The position numbers and the translations under genes are program-made. A stretch of DNA of 17,892 nt from CAJWPI01 sp964635015 (GTDB lineage: Bacteria > Pseudomonadota > Gammaproteobacteria > Magnimaribacterales > Magnimaribacteraceae): NCBI GenBank assembly GCA_964635015.1, contig CAZWMS010000030.1, positions 1-17,892 on the forward strand. The letters run 5' to 3'. The notes beneath the pieces are model-generated. The model did not search any database, was not told the origin of the DNA, and was given only the letters and a program-made list of their open reading frames with translations. This document shows positions 1-8,074 of this stretch, in pieces (within the stretch, counting starts at the first letter, position 1; each line of letters opens with the position of its first letter).

Positions 1-1
1 A

Positions 2-895
2 TACACCATTCAAAGAATGGCAACAGGTGCAGCAGGTCTTGATGCTGAAGAATCAGACAACACATCCTTCGGTGTTGTGCTAACTCCAACAGATAATTTA
101 ATCATTACCGTTGATACTTGGACCATTGAAAAAGACAAAACAATTGGCTTGTTCGGTCGTGAAAACCAAACAGTCAATGACATGCTTTTACGATTTGCAA
201 ATGGATTAAATAATTGTGCAACTTTTGTAGGAGATCCTTTGGTTGTGAGAGAGGCTCCTGATGATGGTGACGCAGCTGGTTTTGCTGCAGCAGGCGTATG
301 TCCTTTTGGTGATATTAAATACATTAGAAATGATTACACTAATATGGCTTTAAGAACTGTTGAAGGCACCGATGTTGGTTTCTACTACAATGTTGAAAGT
401 GACTTTGGAGATTTTGCTGTTCGATACAATGGAACATTTCTTGATAAATTTGAGCAAAAAGCAAGTGGAGATTTTGCTGCCCTTCAAGCCAAAAAAGACA
501 GCGGCGAAATCCCAGATTCAATTCCTTTAAAAGGTTTTGGTGATCTACTTGAAAAGGACGGAGTCTATGACGAAAAGCATTTTCTAAGAGTGTCTTGGGA
601 CAAAGGGCCATATGGAGTTAGCTTAGTAGGACTTCAGAAAGGTTCATTTGCGCAAACTTCTTTAGGTTTAAAAAATGGCGTAGCTTACATTGTTCCTAGT
701 ATGACAACATTAGATCTTACAATGTCTTATGACTTTCCTGAATTAAGTGGTCATAAAGCAAGAATTAGATTTGCTGTAAAAAATCTTGAGGATGAAAGAG
801 CTCCTACAGCAGATAGATATTATGGATACTATGCTGATGCTCATTCAGATTATGGAAGGTACTACTATGTTGATTTCACTGTAAAAATGAAATAA
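2..895 (+). CDS. TonB-dependent outer-membrane receptor, C-terminal part (5' end outside the window)
   Basis: This is the C-terminal part of a TonB-dependent receptor, an outer-membrane beta-barrel that imports scarce ligands using TonB/ExbBD energy. The frame is open from base 2, so the gene begins upstream and the Met codon at 17 is internal. The alternating aromatic and polar strands are typical, for example LIITVDTWTIEKDKTIGL near the start and VKNLEDERAPTADRYYGYY followed by a final strand near the end. The plug and TonB box lie outside the window. A large extracellular loop carries two cysteines (codons at 215 and 299) that could form a disulfide, as seen in many marine receptors. The protein ends in Lys after FTVKM rather than in the usual terminal aromatic residue. 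The ligand cannot be told from this part. An intrinsic terminator follows immediately, separating it from the next gene. Confidence 0.9.
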   Translation, partial: YTIQRMATGAAGLDAEESDNTSFGVVLTPTDNLIITVDTWTIEKDKTIGLFGRENQTVNDMLLRFANGLNNCATFVGDPLVVREAPDDGDAAGFAAAGVCPFGDIKYIRNDYTNMALRTVEGTDVGFYYNVESDFGDFAVRYNGTFLDKFEQKASGDFAALQAKKDSGEIPDSIPLKGFGDLLEKDGVYDEKHFLRVSWDKGPYGVSLVGLQKGSFAQTSLGLKNGVAYIVPSMTTLDLTMSYDFPELSGHKARIRFAVKNLEDERAPTADRYYGYYADAHSDYGRYYYVDFTVKMK

Positions 896-908
896 ACCTT
901 AAATATTT

Positions 909-935
909 AAAAGGGAGCATTTGCTCCCTTTTTTA
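909..935 (+). terminator. Rho-independent terminator after the TonB receptor
   Basis: A 10-bp perfect stem (909-918 AAAAGGGAGC with 923-932 GCTCCCTTTT) closes a 4-base ATTT loop and runs into a T-rich tail. It lies 14 bases after the receptor stop codon and ends the receptor transcript before the symporter gene. A promoter for the symporter would have to lie in or very near this hairpin. Confidence 0.92.
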
Positions 936-951
936 TTTAAAATCTGAATAG

Positions 952-2394
952 ATGTCACTTCTAAAAGAAAACTTTGGATTCCTTCTTGGAGCAGTAACTG
1001 CACTTTTAGTCATTCTGCTTCCTACTCCAGAAAACTTATCCCCTGAAGGACATAAAACTGCTGCCCTTTTTCTGTTAATGGGAATTTGGTGGGCCACTGA
1101 AGCTGTTCCTGTTGCCGTAACAGCTCTAGTTCCTTTGGCTTTATTTCCCCTTTTAGGAATTGTAGATATTCAAAGTGCCGCAAATCCTTATGCAAATAAA
1201 ACCATTTATCTTTTCTTTGGAGGTTTTCTTATAGCAACTGCTATCCAAAAATGGGATTTACATAAAAGAATAGCCTTGGTGGTACTAGATTTTGCAGGTT
1301 CTAACGGAGCTTCTTTAGTTGGAGGGTTTATGCTCACAGCAGCTCTGATAAGCATGTGGGTAATGAATACTGCAACTACAATAATGCTATTACCAATTGG
1401 TTTAGCAGTAATTACTGTTGTTAAAGATACAGTTACAGATTTATCGGATAAAGAGATGGGTAATTTTCAACTTGCTTTACTTTTGGGTATAGCTTACGGA
1501 GCTACTATTGGTGGAATGTCTACTTTGATAGGCACCGGACCTAATGGCATGTTAGCGGCATTCATGTCTGATAATTATAATTTAGACATTAGCTTCACTA
1601 AGTGGATGATGGTAGGCGTTCCATTAAGTGCAACCATGTTACCAATTAGTTGGCTAGTCCTTACAAAAATTATCTTTCCTATATCCTTTGAGACTTCTCA
1701 AGAAACAAAAAAACTCTTGGCCGATTTAAAAAATGAATTAGGAGAGTTCAATGGCCCTGAAGTTAAAGTTTTTTATGTTTTTATTATTACAGCTTTAGCA
1801 TGGATGTTTAGAAGCATCCTGGATAATCTACCTGGGCTAGAATATTTATCTGATGCAGGTATAGCCATGATATCAGCATTAGTGCTTTTTCTATTACCAA
1901 GTGGTAAATCTCAAAAAGGAGCCTTGTTAGAGTGGAAGGATGCTCAAAAAAATGTTCCTTGGGGTCTGCTTGTACTGTTTGGAGGCGGGTTAAGTCTTGC
2001 TAATGCTGTTCAAAGTTCTGGGCTTGCAGTATGGCTAGGAAGCCTTATTCCAGGTGGAATCAGTACTGTTTTAATAATAGTTCTAGTTGTTACTCTCATC
2101 ATCTTTTTAACTGAACTAACTTCTAATATGGCTACTACAGCAACTTTCATGCCCGTAGTCGCCGCTATAGCCATTCAGTCTAACTTTAACCCACTACTAG
2201 TAACTGCAGCAGTAGCTATTGCTGCCAGTTGTGCTTTCATGCTTCCTGTTGCCACCCCACCAAATGCGATAGTTTTTGGCTCTGGTCTCATTAAGGTGCC
2301 TCAGATGGCAAGAGCAGGTTTCTTGTTAAATTTAATTGGAGTTTTTCTGGTTTCTCTTGTAGCTGTATTCCTTGTTCCCATGTTCCTATTGTGA
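952..2394 (+). CDS. DASS/SLC13-family sodium:dicarboxylate (anion) symporter
   Basis: An inner-membrane secondary transporter of 480 residues, the usual length for the divalent anion:Na+ symporter family (SLC13, VcINDY-like), which imports succinate, malate, citrate or sulfate with sodium. Signatures visible in order: IWWATEAVPVAVTALVP (45-61), the first substrate motif MNTATT (138-143), a GATIGGMSTLIGTGPN segment (183-198), the second motif SNMATT (391-396) and the C-terminal LPVATPPNAIVFGSG (431-445). The first motif reads MNT where VcINDY has SNT, and the second reads SNM, close to the SNV of some relatives. A carboxylate is therefore the likeliest substrate, but which one is unknown. There is no clear Shine-Dalgarno sequence. 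The stop codon lies one base from the stop of the convergent GGT gene. Confidence 0.9.
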   Translation: MSLLKENFGFLLGAVTALLVILLPTPENLSPEGHKTAALFLLMGIWWATEAVPVAVTALVPLALFPLLGIVDIQSAANPYANKTIYLFFGGFLIATAIQKWDLHKRIALVVLDFAGSNGASLVGGFMLTAALISMWVMNTATTIMLLPIGLAVITVVKDTVTDLSDKEMGNFQLALLLGIAYGATIGGMSTLIGTGPNGMLAAFMSDNYNLDISFTKWMMVGVPLSATMLPISWLVLTKIIFPISFETSQETKKLLADLKNELGEFNGPEVKVFYVFIITALAWMFRSILDNLPGLEYLSDAGIAMISALVLFLLPSGKSQKGALLEWKDAQKNVPWGLLVLFGGGLSLANAVQSSGLAVWLGSLIPGGISTVLIIVLVVTLIIFLTELTSNMATTATFMPVVAAIAIQSNFNPLLVTAAVAIAASCAFMLPVATPPNAIVFGSGLIKVPQMARAGFLLNLIGVFLVSLVAVFLVPMFLL

Positions 2395-2395
2395 T

Positions 2396-4096
2396 TTATT
2401 CACCTTTTGCTTTTGCTCCAGGTCTTCTAGTATCTGAAACACCATATAAATAACCTTCTTTTATGAAAATAGCTTGAACACTTCCCATGGTAGTTGAAGA
2501 TTTTAAAACATGCCCCTTAGTCCTAAGGATAGATAGGGTGTCTGGGCTAAAACCAGTCTCCATCTCTAAGTTTCCTTTTACTCTTTGATTTATCCTTGGA
2601 GATATTACAGCTTCTCCAAACCCAAGTTTATGATCAATGATGTTAGAAATAACTTGGGTTATGATATTGGGAATTCTACCCCCTCCAGGTGAACCCAAAA
2701 TCATTTGTAAATTTCCTTCTGGATTAAATACTAAAGTAGGAGTTTGAGTGCTTATCATTCTTTTTCCAGACTCTAGTTTGTTGGCTTCACTTGTGCTCAA
2801 AGATACCTCTTCAGACTTAGAATACAAATGAGAAAAATTTCTCATCTGATTATTTAAAAGAAACCCACCCTTAGGTACAGTAACCCCAGATCCAAAAGAA
2901 GAGCCCAGAGTATATGTATTTGCAACAGCATTACCCTCTGAATCGACTATAGAGAAATGGGTGGTGTCTTTGCTTTCATCAAGTTGAATACCTTTACCAG
3001 GAGAAATTTCATCTGGAGGAGTTTTTTGAGATAAATTAATAGAATTTGCTCTTTTTTTAGCATAATTTTTATCCAGCAAACTTTTTACTGGGACTTGATA
3101 AAAGTCTGGATCGCCATGGAAACGAGTTCTATCTGCGTAAGCCCTAATCATAGATTCAGAGAGGATATGAAGAGAGGAAGCCGAATTTTGACCAAGCTCT
3201 GAAAGATTAAAATTCTCTAAAATATTTAAGGTTTGTAATAAGACAAGGCCGCCGCTAGCCGCAGGAGGCATTGAAACAACCCTGTATCCTCTATAACTGG
3301 TTTCAATAGGTGTTCTACTTTTTGCTTTGTAACTAGCTAGATCATCTTTCCTTATAAGACCTCCATTAAACTTAGCATCTTTTACAATCCATTCTGCAAT
3401 CTCCCCACTGTAGAAAGCCTTTTTCCCCTTACGGCTAATTAAAGATAAAGTTTTTGCTAGATTAGGTTGTCTAAAAAGAGAGTCTACTGGTAATGGTTTA
3501 TTAGAATTAATGTAAAATTTCTTCTTAGAAACTTTATTTGCTTGCAAGTGATCTTTTGCCCATTTTAGTGCGTAATTCAAATCATAAGACACTTTAAAAC
3601 CTTTTTTTGCAAGATCAATAGATGGCTTTAGTACTTTCTTTAGAGGTAACTTCCCGTGTTCTTTGTGTGCTTTAATAAGGCCAGCAACAGTTCCTGGAAC
3701 AGCATTTACAATGTTGCCAAATCTTTTAACACCTGAATTTGTTAAGTACATTTCGCTTTTAGCTAAATTAGGTGCTGCAGACCTATAATCTATTGAGTGA
3801 ACTTTATCTGAATCGGCTTTATAAATTAACATAAAACCACCCCCTCCAAGATTGCCTGCTCTAGGTAAAGTTACAGCCAAGGAAAATCCCACAGCAACAG
3901 CTGCATCAATAGCGTTTCCTCCTTGTTGAAGGATTTCATAACCAACATCCGTAGCTAAAGAATTTTGACTTACTACCATGTAGTTCTTAGCTTTCTCAGG
4001 ATGAACTCTGTGGTCGTAATCTAAAGTGGTTTGAGTAAATAAGTTATTATTTAATAAAATTATTAAAAAAAGAGTGAATAAACCTTTTTTATACAT
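2396..4096 (-). CDS. Gamma-glutamyltransferase-family enzyme with altered donor pocket
   Basis: A periplasmic Ntn-hydrolase of the gamma-glutamyltransferase family, 566 residues, with an N-terminal signal peptide (residues 1-22). These enzymes self-cleave before a threonine, which then acts as nucleophile; here that is Thr378 in DTTHFSIVD. Arg105 (E. coli Arg114), the SGG segment at 281-283 and GSPGGGR (468-474) are kept. Several residues that hold the glutamyl amino and carboxyl groups differ from E. coli GGT: Gly398 for Asn411, Asn420 for Asp433 and Thr450 for Ser463. A D433N change in E. coli GGT is known to give glutaryl-7-aminocephalosporanate acylase activity, so the natural donor here may not be an ordinary gamma-glutamyl compound; that is inference. 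It is the second gene of a tandem pair, 6 bases after its canonical paralog, with no good ribosome site. It could still be a weak GGT. Confidence 0.88.
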   Translation of the reverse strand: MYKKGLFTLFLIILLNNNLFTQTTLDYDHRVHPEKAKNYMVVSQNSLATDVGYEILQQGGNAIDAAVAVGFSLAVTLPRAGNLGGGGFMLIYKADSDKVHSIDYRSAAPNLAKSEMYLTNSGVKRFGNIVNAVPGTVAGLIKAHKEHGKLPLKKVLKPSIDLAKKGFKVSYDLNYALKWAKDHLQANKVSKKKFYINSNKPLPVDSLFRQPNLAKTLSLISRKGKKAFYSGEIAEWIVKDAKFNGGLIRKDDLASYKAKSRTPIETSYRGYRVVSMPPAASGGLVLLQTLNILENFNLSELGQNSASSLHILSESMIRAYADRTRFHGDPDFYQVPVKSLLDKNYAKKRANSINLSQKTPPDEISPGKGIQLDESKDTTHFSIVDSEGNAVANTYTLGSSFGSGVTVPKGGFLLNNQMRNFSHLYSKSEEVSLSTSEANKLESGKRMISTQTPTLVFNPEGNLQMILGSPGGGRIPNIITQVISNIIDHKLGFGEAVISPRINQRVKGNLEMETGFSPDTLSILRTKGHVLKSSTTMGSVQAIFIKEGYLYGVSDTRRPGAKAKGE

Positions 4097-4102
4097 TAAT
4101 TA

Positions 4103-5830
4103 TTAAGGGCTAACAGCTACTGCCCCTGAATTAGGACGTCTTGAATCAGCAGCTCCGTAGAAATATTCCCCTTCATATAAGATGGCTTGAACACTGCCCA
4201 TTGCTCTTGTTTGAAGAAGGTTATGACCTTTCTTCTCAAGAATCTTAAGTGTATCCACACTGAAACCTTTTTCTGAAAATAAAATATCGGGAGACCATTG
4301 ATGATGGAGTCTTGGACTAGAAACAGCTTCTGCGATATTCATTTTATGATCTATAACATTAATGATAACTTGGAGAACAGCCGTAATAATTCTTGGTCCG
4401 CCCGGACTTCCAAGAATTAGAAGGGGCTCTTCCCCCTTAAAAACCATTGTCGGAGTCATAGAACTTAAAGGTCTTTTGTTTGCTTCAATTGCATTGGCTT
4501 CAGCTCCAACCAGTCCAAATTGATTCGGGACTCCTGGCTTAGAGGAGAAATCATCCATCTCATTATTCATAAGAATACCTGTACCAGGAATAACAATTCC
4601 TGATCCAAAAGAGGAATTAAGAGTATAAGTATTTGAAACTGCATTTCCTGCTTCATCCATAACTGAAAAATGAGTAGTATCGGGACTTTCGTATCTAAAT
4701 GGATCTCCTCCTTTGATTTGCTTTGAGGGAGTAGCTCTAAATGACTTTATGGTTTTATTTAACTCTTTGGCATAAGACTTGCTTAACAGGCCTTCTTCAG
4801 GAACATATACAAAATCACTATCACCCAAAAACTTACTCCTATCTGCAAAAGCACGTTTCATAACTTCTGCCAAGAGGTGAATAGACTCACTGCTACCAAA
4901 ACCCATTTTTTCTATAGGGAATTCTTCCAACATATTAAGCATCTGTATTAGATGTATTCCTCCGGAACTGCTTGGTGGCATTGAAATTATTTTATACCCC
5001 CTATAAGTACCTTCAACTGGTTTTCTTACTGCAACAGAATAATTCTCCAAATCATCTTGAGTGATAAGACCCCCTCCATTTTCCATTGCTGCAATAATTT
5101 TGTTTGCTATTTCTCCGGTGTAAAAGGCTCTGGGTCCATCTTCCCTAAGTTCTTTAAGGCTTAATGCTAGATCAGGTAATTTTATAACTTCGCCCGGAAG
5201 ATAGGGAGTCGCCTCTTCTTTGTAGTATGCTTTTGCAGTTGCACTGTTATTTGTTAATTTTCCCTTATAAATTTCTAGTATATTTGCAAAATCATGAGAA
5301 ACTTCAAATCCTTCTTCAGCTAGTTTAATTGCAGGATCTATGACTTCAGCCCAAGAAAGACTGCCATAATTTTCTAAAGCATATGCTAAACCGGCAACTG
5401 TGCCTGGAACTCCAGCAGATAAAAGTGAATTACGAGCTTTATTTTCATCGTAGTTTCCAAGTGCATCGAGAAACATATCTCTAGTAGATTTCCCAGGAGC
5501 TCTTTCTCTATAGTCTATAACTAAAGTTTTTTCTTTATTAGCCAAATGAATGACCATAAAGCCGCCTCCCCCAAGATTTCCTGCTCTAGGCAGCACTACT
5601 GAAAGAGCTAAGGCAGTTGCTACCGCAGCATCTACTGCATTTCCACCTCTCCTTAATATATCTGATCCAACTTGACTGGCTACTTTTCTCTGGCTGACTA
5701 CCATCCCCTCCTTTCCAATTTCAGGATGATAGATTGAGTTGTAATCAATTAAAGGAACCGATTCTTTTTGCCCTAAAGCATTCAAGCTAATAAATAGAAC
5801 TACTAATAAAGAAACATTCTTTTTTATCAT
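4103..5830 (-). CDS. ggt: Gamma-glutamyltransferase (periplasmic, canonical)
   Basis: Gamma-glutamyltransferase, which removes or transfers the gamma-glutamyl group of glutathione and related compounds in the periplasm. From the ATG at 5830 it has 575 residues, close to E. coli GGT. The signal peptide is MIKKNVSLLVVLFISLNALG. The autocleavage nucleophile is Thr385 in DTTHFSVMD. Pocket residues match the family: Arg108, Asn405, Glu424 with Asp427 in NNEMDDFSS, Ser456-Ser457 in RPLSSM and the GSPGG loop (474-478). An in-frame GTG at 5878 would add 16 residues ahead of the signal peptide but has no ribosome site, whereas the ATG has AAGGA 8 bases upstream, so the ATG is preferred. It is the first gene of the pair with the divergent paralog downstream. 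A TTGACA box on this strand (5975-5980) may belong to its promoter. Confidence 0.92.
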   Translation of the reverse strand: MIKKNVSLLVVLFISLNALGQKESVPLIDYNSIYHPEIGKEGMVVSQRKVASQVGSDILRRGGNAVDAAVATALALSVVLPRAGNLGGGGFMVIHLANKEKTLVIDYRERAPGKSTRDMFLDALGNYDENKARNSLLSAGVPGTVAGLAYALENYGSLSWAEVIDPAIKLAEEGFEVSHDFANILEIYKGKLTNNSATAKAYYKEEATPYLPGEVIKLPDLALSLKELREDGPRAFYTGEIANKIIAAMENGGGLITQDDLENYSVAVRKPVEGTYRGYKIISMPPSSSGGIHLIQMLNMLEEFPIEKMGFGSSESIHLLAEVMKRAFADRSKFLGDSDFVYVPEEGLLSKSYAKELNKTIKSFRATPSKQIKGGDPFRYESPDTTHFSVMDEAGNAVSNTYTLNSSFGSGIVIPGTGILMNNEMDDFSSKPGVPNQFGLVGAEANAIEANKRPLSSMTPTMVFKGEEPLLILGSPGGPRIITAVLQVIINVIDHKMNIAEAVSSPRLHHQWSPDILFSEKGFSVDTLKILEKKGHNLLQTRAMGSVQAILYEGEYFYGAADSRRPNSGAVAVSP

Positions 5831-5838
5831 ACTGCTAA

Positions 5839-5843
5839 TCCTT
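5839..5843 (-). promoter_or_regulatory. Shine-Dalgarno site deciding the ggt start
   Basis: AAGGA on the minus strand lies 8 bases before the ATG at 5830 and directly precedes the signal-peptide reading frame. The longer GTG start at 5878 has no comparable site, so translation most likely begins at 5830. Confidence 0.65.
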
Positions 5844-5952
5844 AATAGCTCGATATACAAGGGTTCTATATTTATCACCTATCCAATGAGGATTTAGTAA
5901 TAAATGAATCATTTTGTTAATTATAAACAAATTGGGTTCAATTTAATTTAGA

Positions 5953-5983
5953 ATCTTGACCAGTTTAAAACTTATGTCAAGAT
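5953..5983. promoter_or_regulatory. Inverted repeat with TTGAC boxes in the divergent ggt/SDR region
   Basis: The arms ATCTTGAC (5953-5960) and GTCAAGAT (5976-5983) are perfect reverse complements separated by 15 bases. Each arm contains a -35-like box pointing outward: TTGACC on the plus strand (5956-5961) toward the SDR and TTGACA on the minus strand (5975-5980) toward ggt. The element may be an operator, a pair of overlapping divergent promoters, or both. Good -10 partners at standard spacing are not evident for either box. A perfect TATAAT exists further along the minus strand at 5920-5925, also without a clear -35. Confidence 0.45.
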
Positions 5984-5990
5984 ATCTAAT

Positions 5991-6782
5991 ATGGAATTAA
6001 ATTTGTCAGATAAGATAGCTTTAGTCACTGCAGCAAGTCAAGGACTGGGAAAGGCTGCAGCAATTGAATTAGCTAAAGAGGGGTGCAATTTAATCATTTG
6101 TTCTTCCAACAAAAGAAAAATAGAAGAATCAGCCAGGGATATTGAAAAAATATCTAATAGCAAGGTAACAGCTGTTACAACTGATCTTAGAGATAGCAAA
6201 CAGATAGACCTTCTATTTAATCAAATAAATTCAGAATATGGCGGTGTTGACATAGTTGTAAATAATGCAGGTGGGCCTCCAATCTCAACTTTTGACAGTG
6301 TATCTGATGAAGATTGGCAAAAAGCTTTCGAACTAACCATGATGTCAGCTTTAAGAGTCTCTAGATTATCTTTACCTCACATGAAAGAACAACAATGGGG
6401 AAGAATAATAAATATCTCATCCTATTCAGTTAAGACACCTGTCACTGGTTTGTTCATATCTAACAGCATAAGGTTAGGAGTTTTGGGTTGGGCTAAAGCC
6501 CTTTCAGATGAAGTAGCAAAAAATGGAATAACTGTTAACACGGTTTGTCCAGGCTCCACAAGGACTGAGAGAATTGAACAACTAATATCAAACAACGCTA
6601 AAAAATTTGGGAAAAGCAACAAGGAAGCAGAAGAAGCTATAGCTACTAGTATTCCTATGGGTAGAATTGGAGAACCTGAAGAACTTGCAGCTTTAATAAC
6701 TTTTCTGGCATCAGAAAAATCTTCCTACATGACGGGACTAGCTATCCAGGTAGATGGGGGAGCTACAAGAGAATACTATTAA
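5991..6782 (+). CDS. SDR-fold oxidoreductase with non-canonical active site
   Basis: A 263-residue protein of the short-chain dehydrogenase/reductase fold, resembling FabG. The Rossmann glycine motif reads TAASQGLG (13-20) instead of TGxxxGxG. NNAGG (91-95) and ISS (142-144) are kept. Where SDRs have the catalytic YxxxK, this one reads SNSIR, with Ser157 at the Tyr position and Arg161 at the Lys position. The downstream PGSTRTER segment (188-195) fits a known BKR-like subgroup with imperfect cofactor and catalytic motifs. It may therefore not be a standard NAD(P)-dependent reductase, and its substrate is unknown. The ATG lies 8 bases past the right arm of an inverted repeat, with no Shine-Dalgarno sequence, so a leaderless transcript is possible. 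It ends 3 bases before a convergent gene. Confidence 0.85.
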   Translation: MELNLSDKIALVTAASQGLGKAAAIELAKEGCNLIICSSNKRKIEESARDIEKISNSKVTAVTTDLRDSKQIDLLFNQINSEYGGVDIVVNNAGGPPISTFDSVSDEDWQKAFELTMMSALRVSRLSLPHMKEQQWGRIINISSYSVKTPVTGLFISNSIRLGVLGWAKALSDEVAKNGITVNTVCPGSTRTERIEQLISNNAKKFGKSNKEAEEAIATSIPMGRIGEPEELAALITFLASEKSSYMTGLAIQVDGGATREYY

Positions 6783-6785
6783 GCA

Positions 6786-7121
6786 TCAAGGCAGATATTC
6801 TTGAAACATCGTATCTAACTTACTGAATTCCTTTTTTCTAAATTTTAAAAAAAGAAAGACTAAAGATGAAAAAACACCTGCAATAATGACTGGGGTTAAA
6901 AAATAACCTATATAAAAATATATATCCTTATTTACAGGTATGCCACCACCGTACAACTGCATACCCATAGCTACCGATAAAAGGATTATAAAACATAATT
7001 GAACCTTCTTTCTTCTAACCTTATAAACAGAACTGTCTCTGATAAGCTGTTCCAAAGAGAATTTATGCTCCTCTCCCTCTATTTTTACAGTTAATTCGCC
7101 TTCTGTGTAATACCAATGCAT
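6786..7121 (-). CDS. Small membrane protein of unknown function (two transmembrane helices)
   Basis: I do not recognise this 111-residue protein. The N-terminal 36 residues are polar, starting MHWYYTEGELTVKI and continuing to FSLEQLIRD, faintly like a shortened GYF_2 domain, which often begins with WYY; that likeness is weak. A basic stretch (KVRRKK, 34-39) precedes a first membrane segment at about 40-58. A second follows at about 69-93 and ends with the basic FRKK. By the positive-inside rule both ends would face the cytoplasm. It starts at an ATG with only a weak GAAG upstream. It converges on the SDR at 5991-6782 and is divergent from the SDR at 7284. Composition matches its neighbours. 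Confidence 0.7.
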   Translation of the reverse strand: MHWYYTEGELTVKIEGEEHKFSLEQLIRDSSVYKVRRKKVQLCFIILLSVAMGMQLYGGGIPVNKDIYFYIGYFLTPVIIAGVFSSLVFLFLKFRKKEFSKLDTMFQEYLP

Positions 7122-7245
7122 AATAATTACTTCATTAACTCAAACTAAAATAGATTTCTTAAAAGAACAATGTACATCACACTATCTCATCCTTTCAATA
7201 AAAATAATATATTTAATAATAAGTAAAGGAAGAATAAAAAAGTTC

Positions 7246-7275
7246 TATACTTTAAAGCTATTAGAATAAAAAAGG
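7246..7275 (+). promoter_or_regulatory. Possible -10 box and ribosome site before the second SDR
   Basis: TATACT at 7246-7251 resembles a -10 box and AAAGG at 7271-7275 is a ribosome site 8 bases before the ATG at 7284. No convincing -35 box lies at normal spacing in this AT-rich divergent region (7122-7283), so the promoter part is tentative. Confidence 0.3.
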
Positions 7276-7283
7276 TTCAAATT

Positions 7284-8066
7284 ATGGGAAAACTTAGTAA
7301 TAAAGTGGCAATAGTTACAGGTGCTGCAAGGGGAATTGGAGCTGCTATAGCAAAAAAATTCCAAGATGAAGGGGCAAAAGTAGTGCTGACAGATATTCTT
7401 GAAGAAGAATTAAAAAAAACTGGTAGCTCTATGTCTGGCGATAATTTATATTTAAAACACGATGTATCTATAAATCAAGACTGGGTCAATGTTGCTAACA
7501 GGACTATAAAAAAATATAAGAAAATAGATATTTTAGTGAATAATGCTGGAAGGCTTTTGTTTCAAACTTTATTGGAGACCTCTGAAAAAGAATTTAAAGA
7601 AGTTCATGAAGTAAATGTATTGGGCGTCTTTTTAGGCATGAAAAATATTGGAAATGAAATGGTTCAATCAAAGTCAGGATCAATTATCAACATTGCTTCA
7701 TCTTCTGGTATAGAAGGTTCTAATGGTCTTCTTGCGTATACAGGTTCCAAATTTGCTATAAGAGGAATGAGTAAAGTTGCAGCTTTAGAATTAGGTCCCC
7801 TCGGAGTCAGGGTAAATTCTGTCTATCCAGCGGGCATGAATACCGTTATGGGTAATCCAGGAAATTTACCACAAGAGCAAGCTGACGAAGCCTTTAAGCA
7901 ATTTCCAGCTCAAAGAATTGGTCACCCAACAGAAGTCGCTAATGCTGTAACCTTCTTAGCTTCTGATGAAAGCAGCTACTGCATGGGAACAGAGTTATTA
8001 GTAGATGGAGGAATGACCTCGGGTAGATATTATTTTAATGCACCAGGTGCACCTAAGATAGATTGA
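7284..8066 (+). CDS. Classical SDR oxidoreductase (hydroxysteroid-dehydrogenase-like)
   Basis: A cytoplasmic NAD(P)-dependent short-chain dehydrogenase of 260 residues that would interconvert a hydroxyl and a keto group. It has all family motifs: TGAARGIG (12-19), Asp60 before Val in HDV, NNAG (86-89), Asn111, and the catalytic Ser139, Tyr152 and Lys156 (YTGSK). Asp37 at the end of the second strand (LTDIL) suggests NAD rather than NADP. The N-terminal segment resembles bacterial 3-alpha/20-beta-hydroxysteroid dehydrogenases, but the substrate cannot be assigned by reading alone. The C-terminal tail after VDGGM is longer than usual (RYYFNAPGAPKID). A ribosome site lies 8 bases before the ATG. 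It converges on the ATP-grasp gene with 8 bases between stop codons. Confidence 0.9.
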   Translation: MGKLSNKVAIVTGAARGIGAAIAKKFQDEGAKVVLTDILEEELKKTGSSMSGDNLYLKHDVSINQDWVNVANRTIKKYKKIDILVNNAGRLLFQTLLETSEKEFKEVHEVNVLGVFLGMKNIGNEMVQSKSGSIINIASSSGIEGSNGLLAYTGSKFAIRGMSKVAALELGPLGVRVNSVYPAGMNTVMGNPGNLPQEQADEAFKQFPAQRIGHPTEVANAVTFLASDESSYCMGTELLVDGGMTSGRYYFNAPGAPKID

Positions 8067-8074
8067 TTAGCTAA

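Noticed and set aside
2385..2400. Terminator between the symporter and the GGT gene
   Set aside because: Only one base separates the two stop codons and no hairpin with a T-tract is seen around them on either strand.
4103..5878. Longer ggt frame starting at the GTG at 5878
   Set aside because: The extra 16 residues precede a complete signal peptide and have no ribosome site, while the ATG at 5830 has AAGGA at good spacing.
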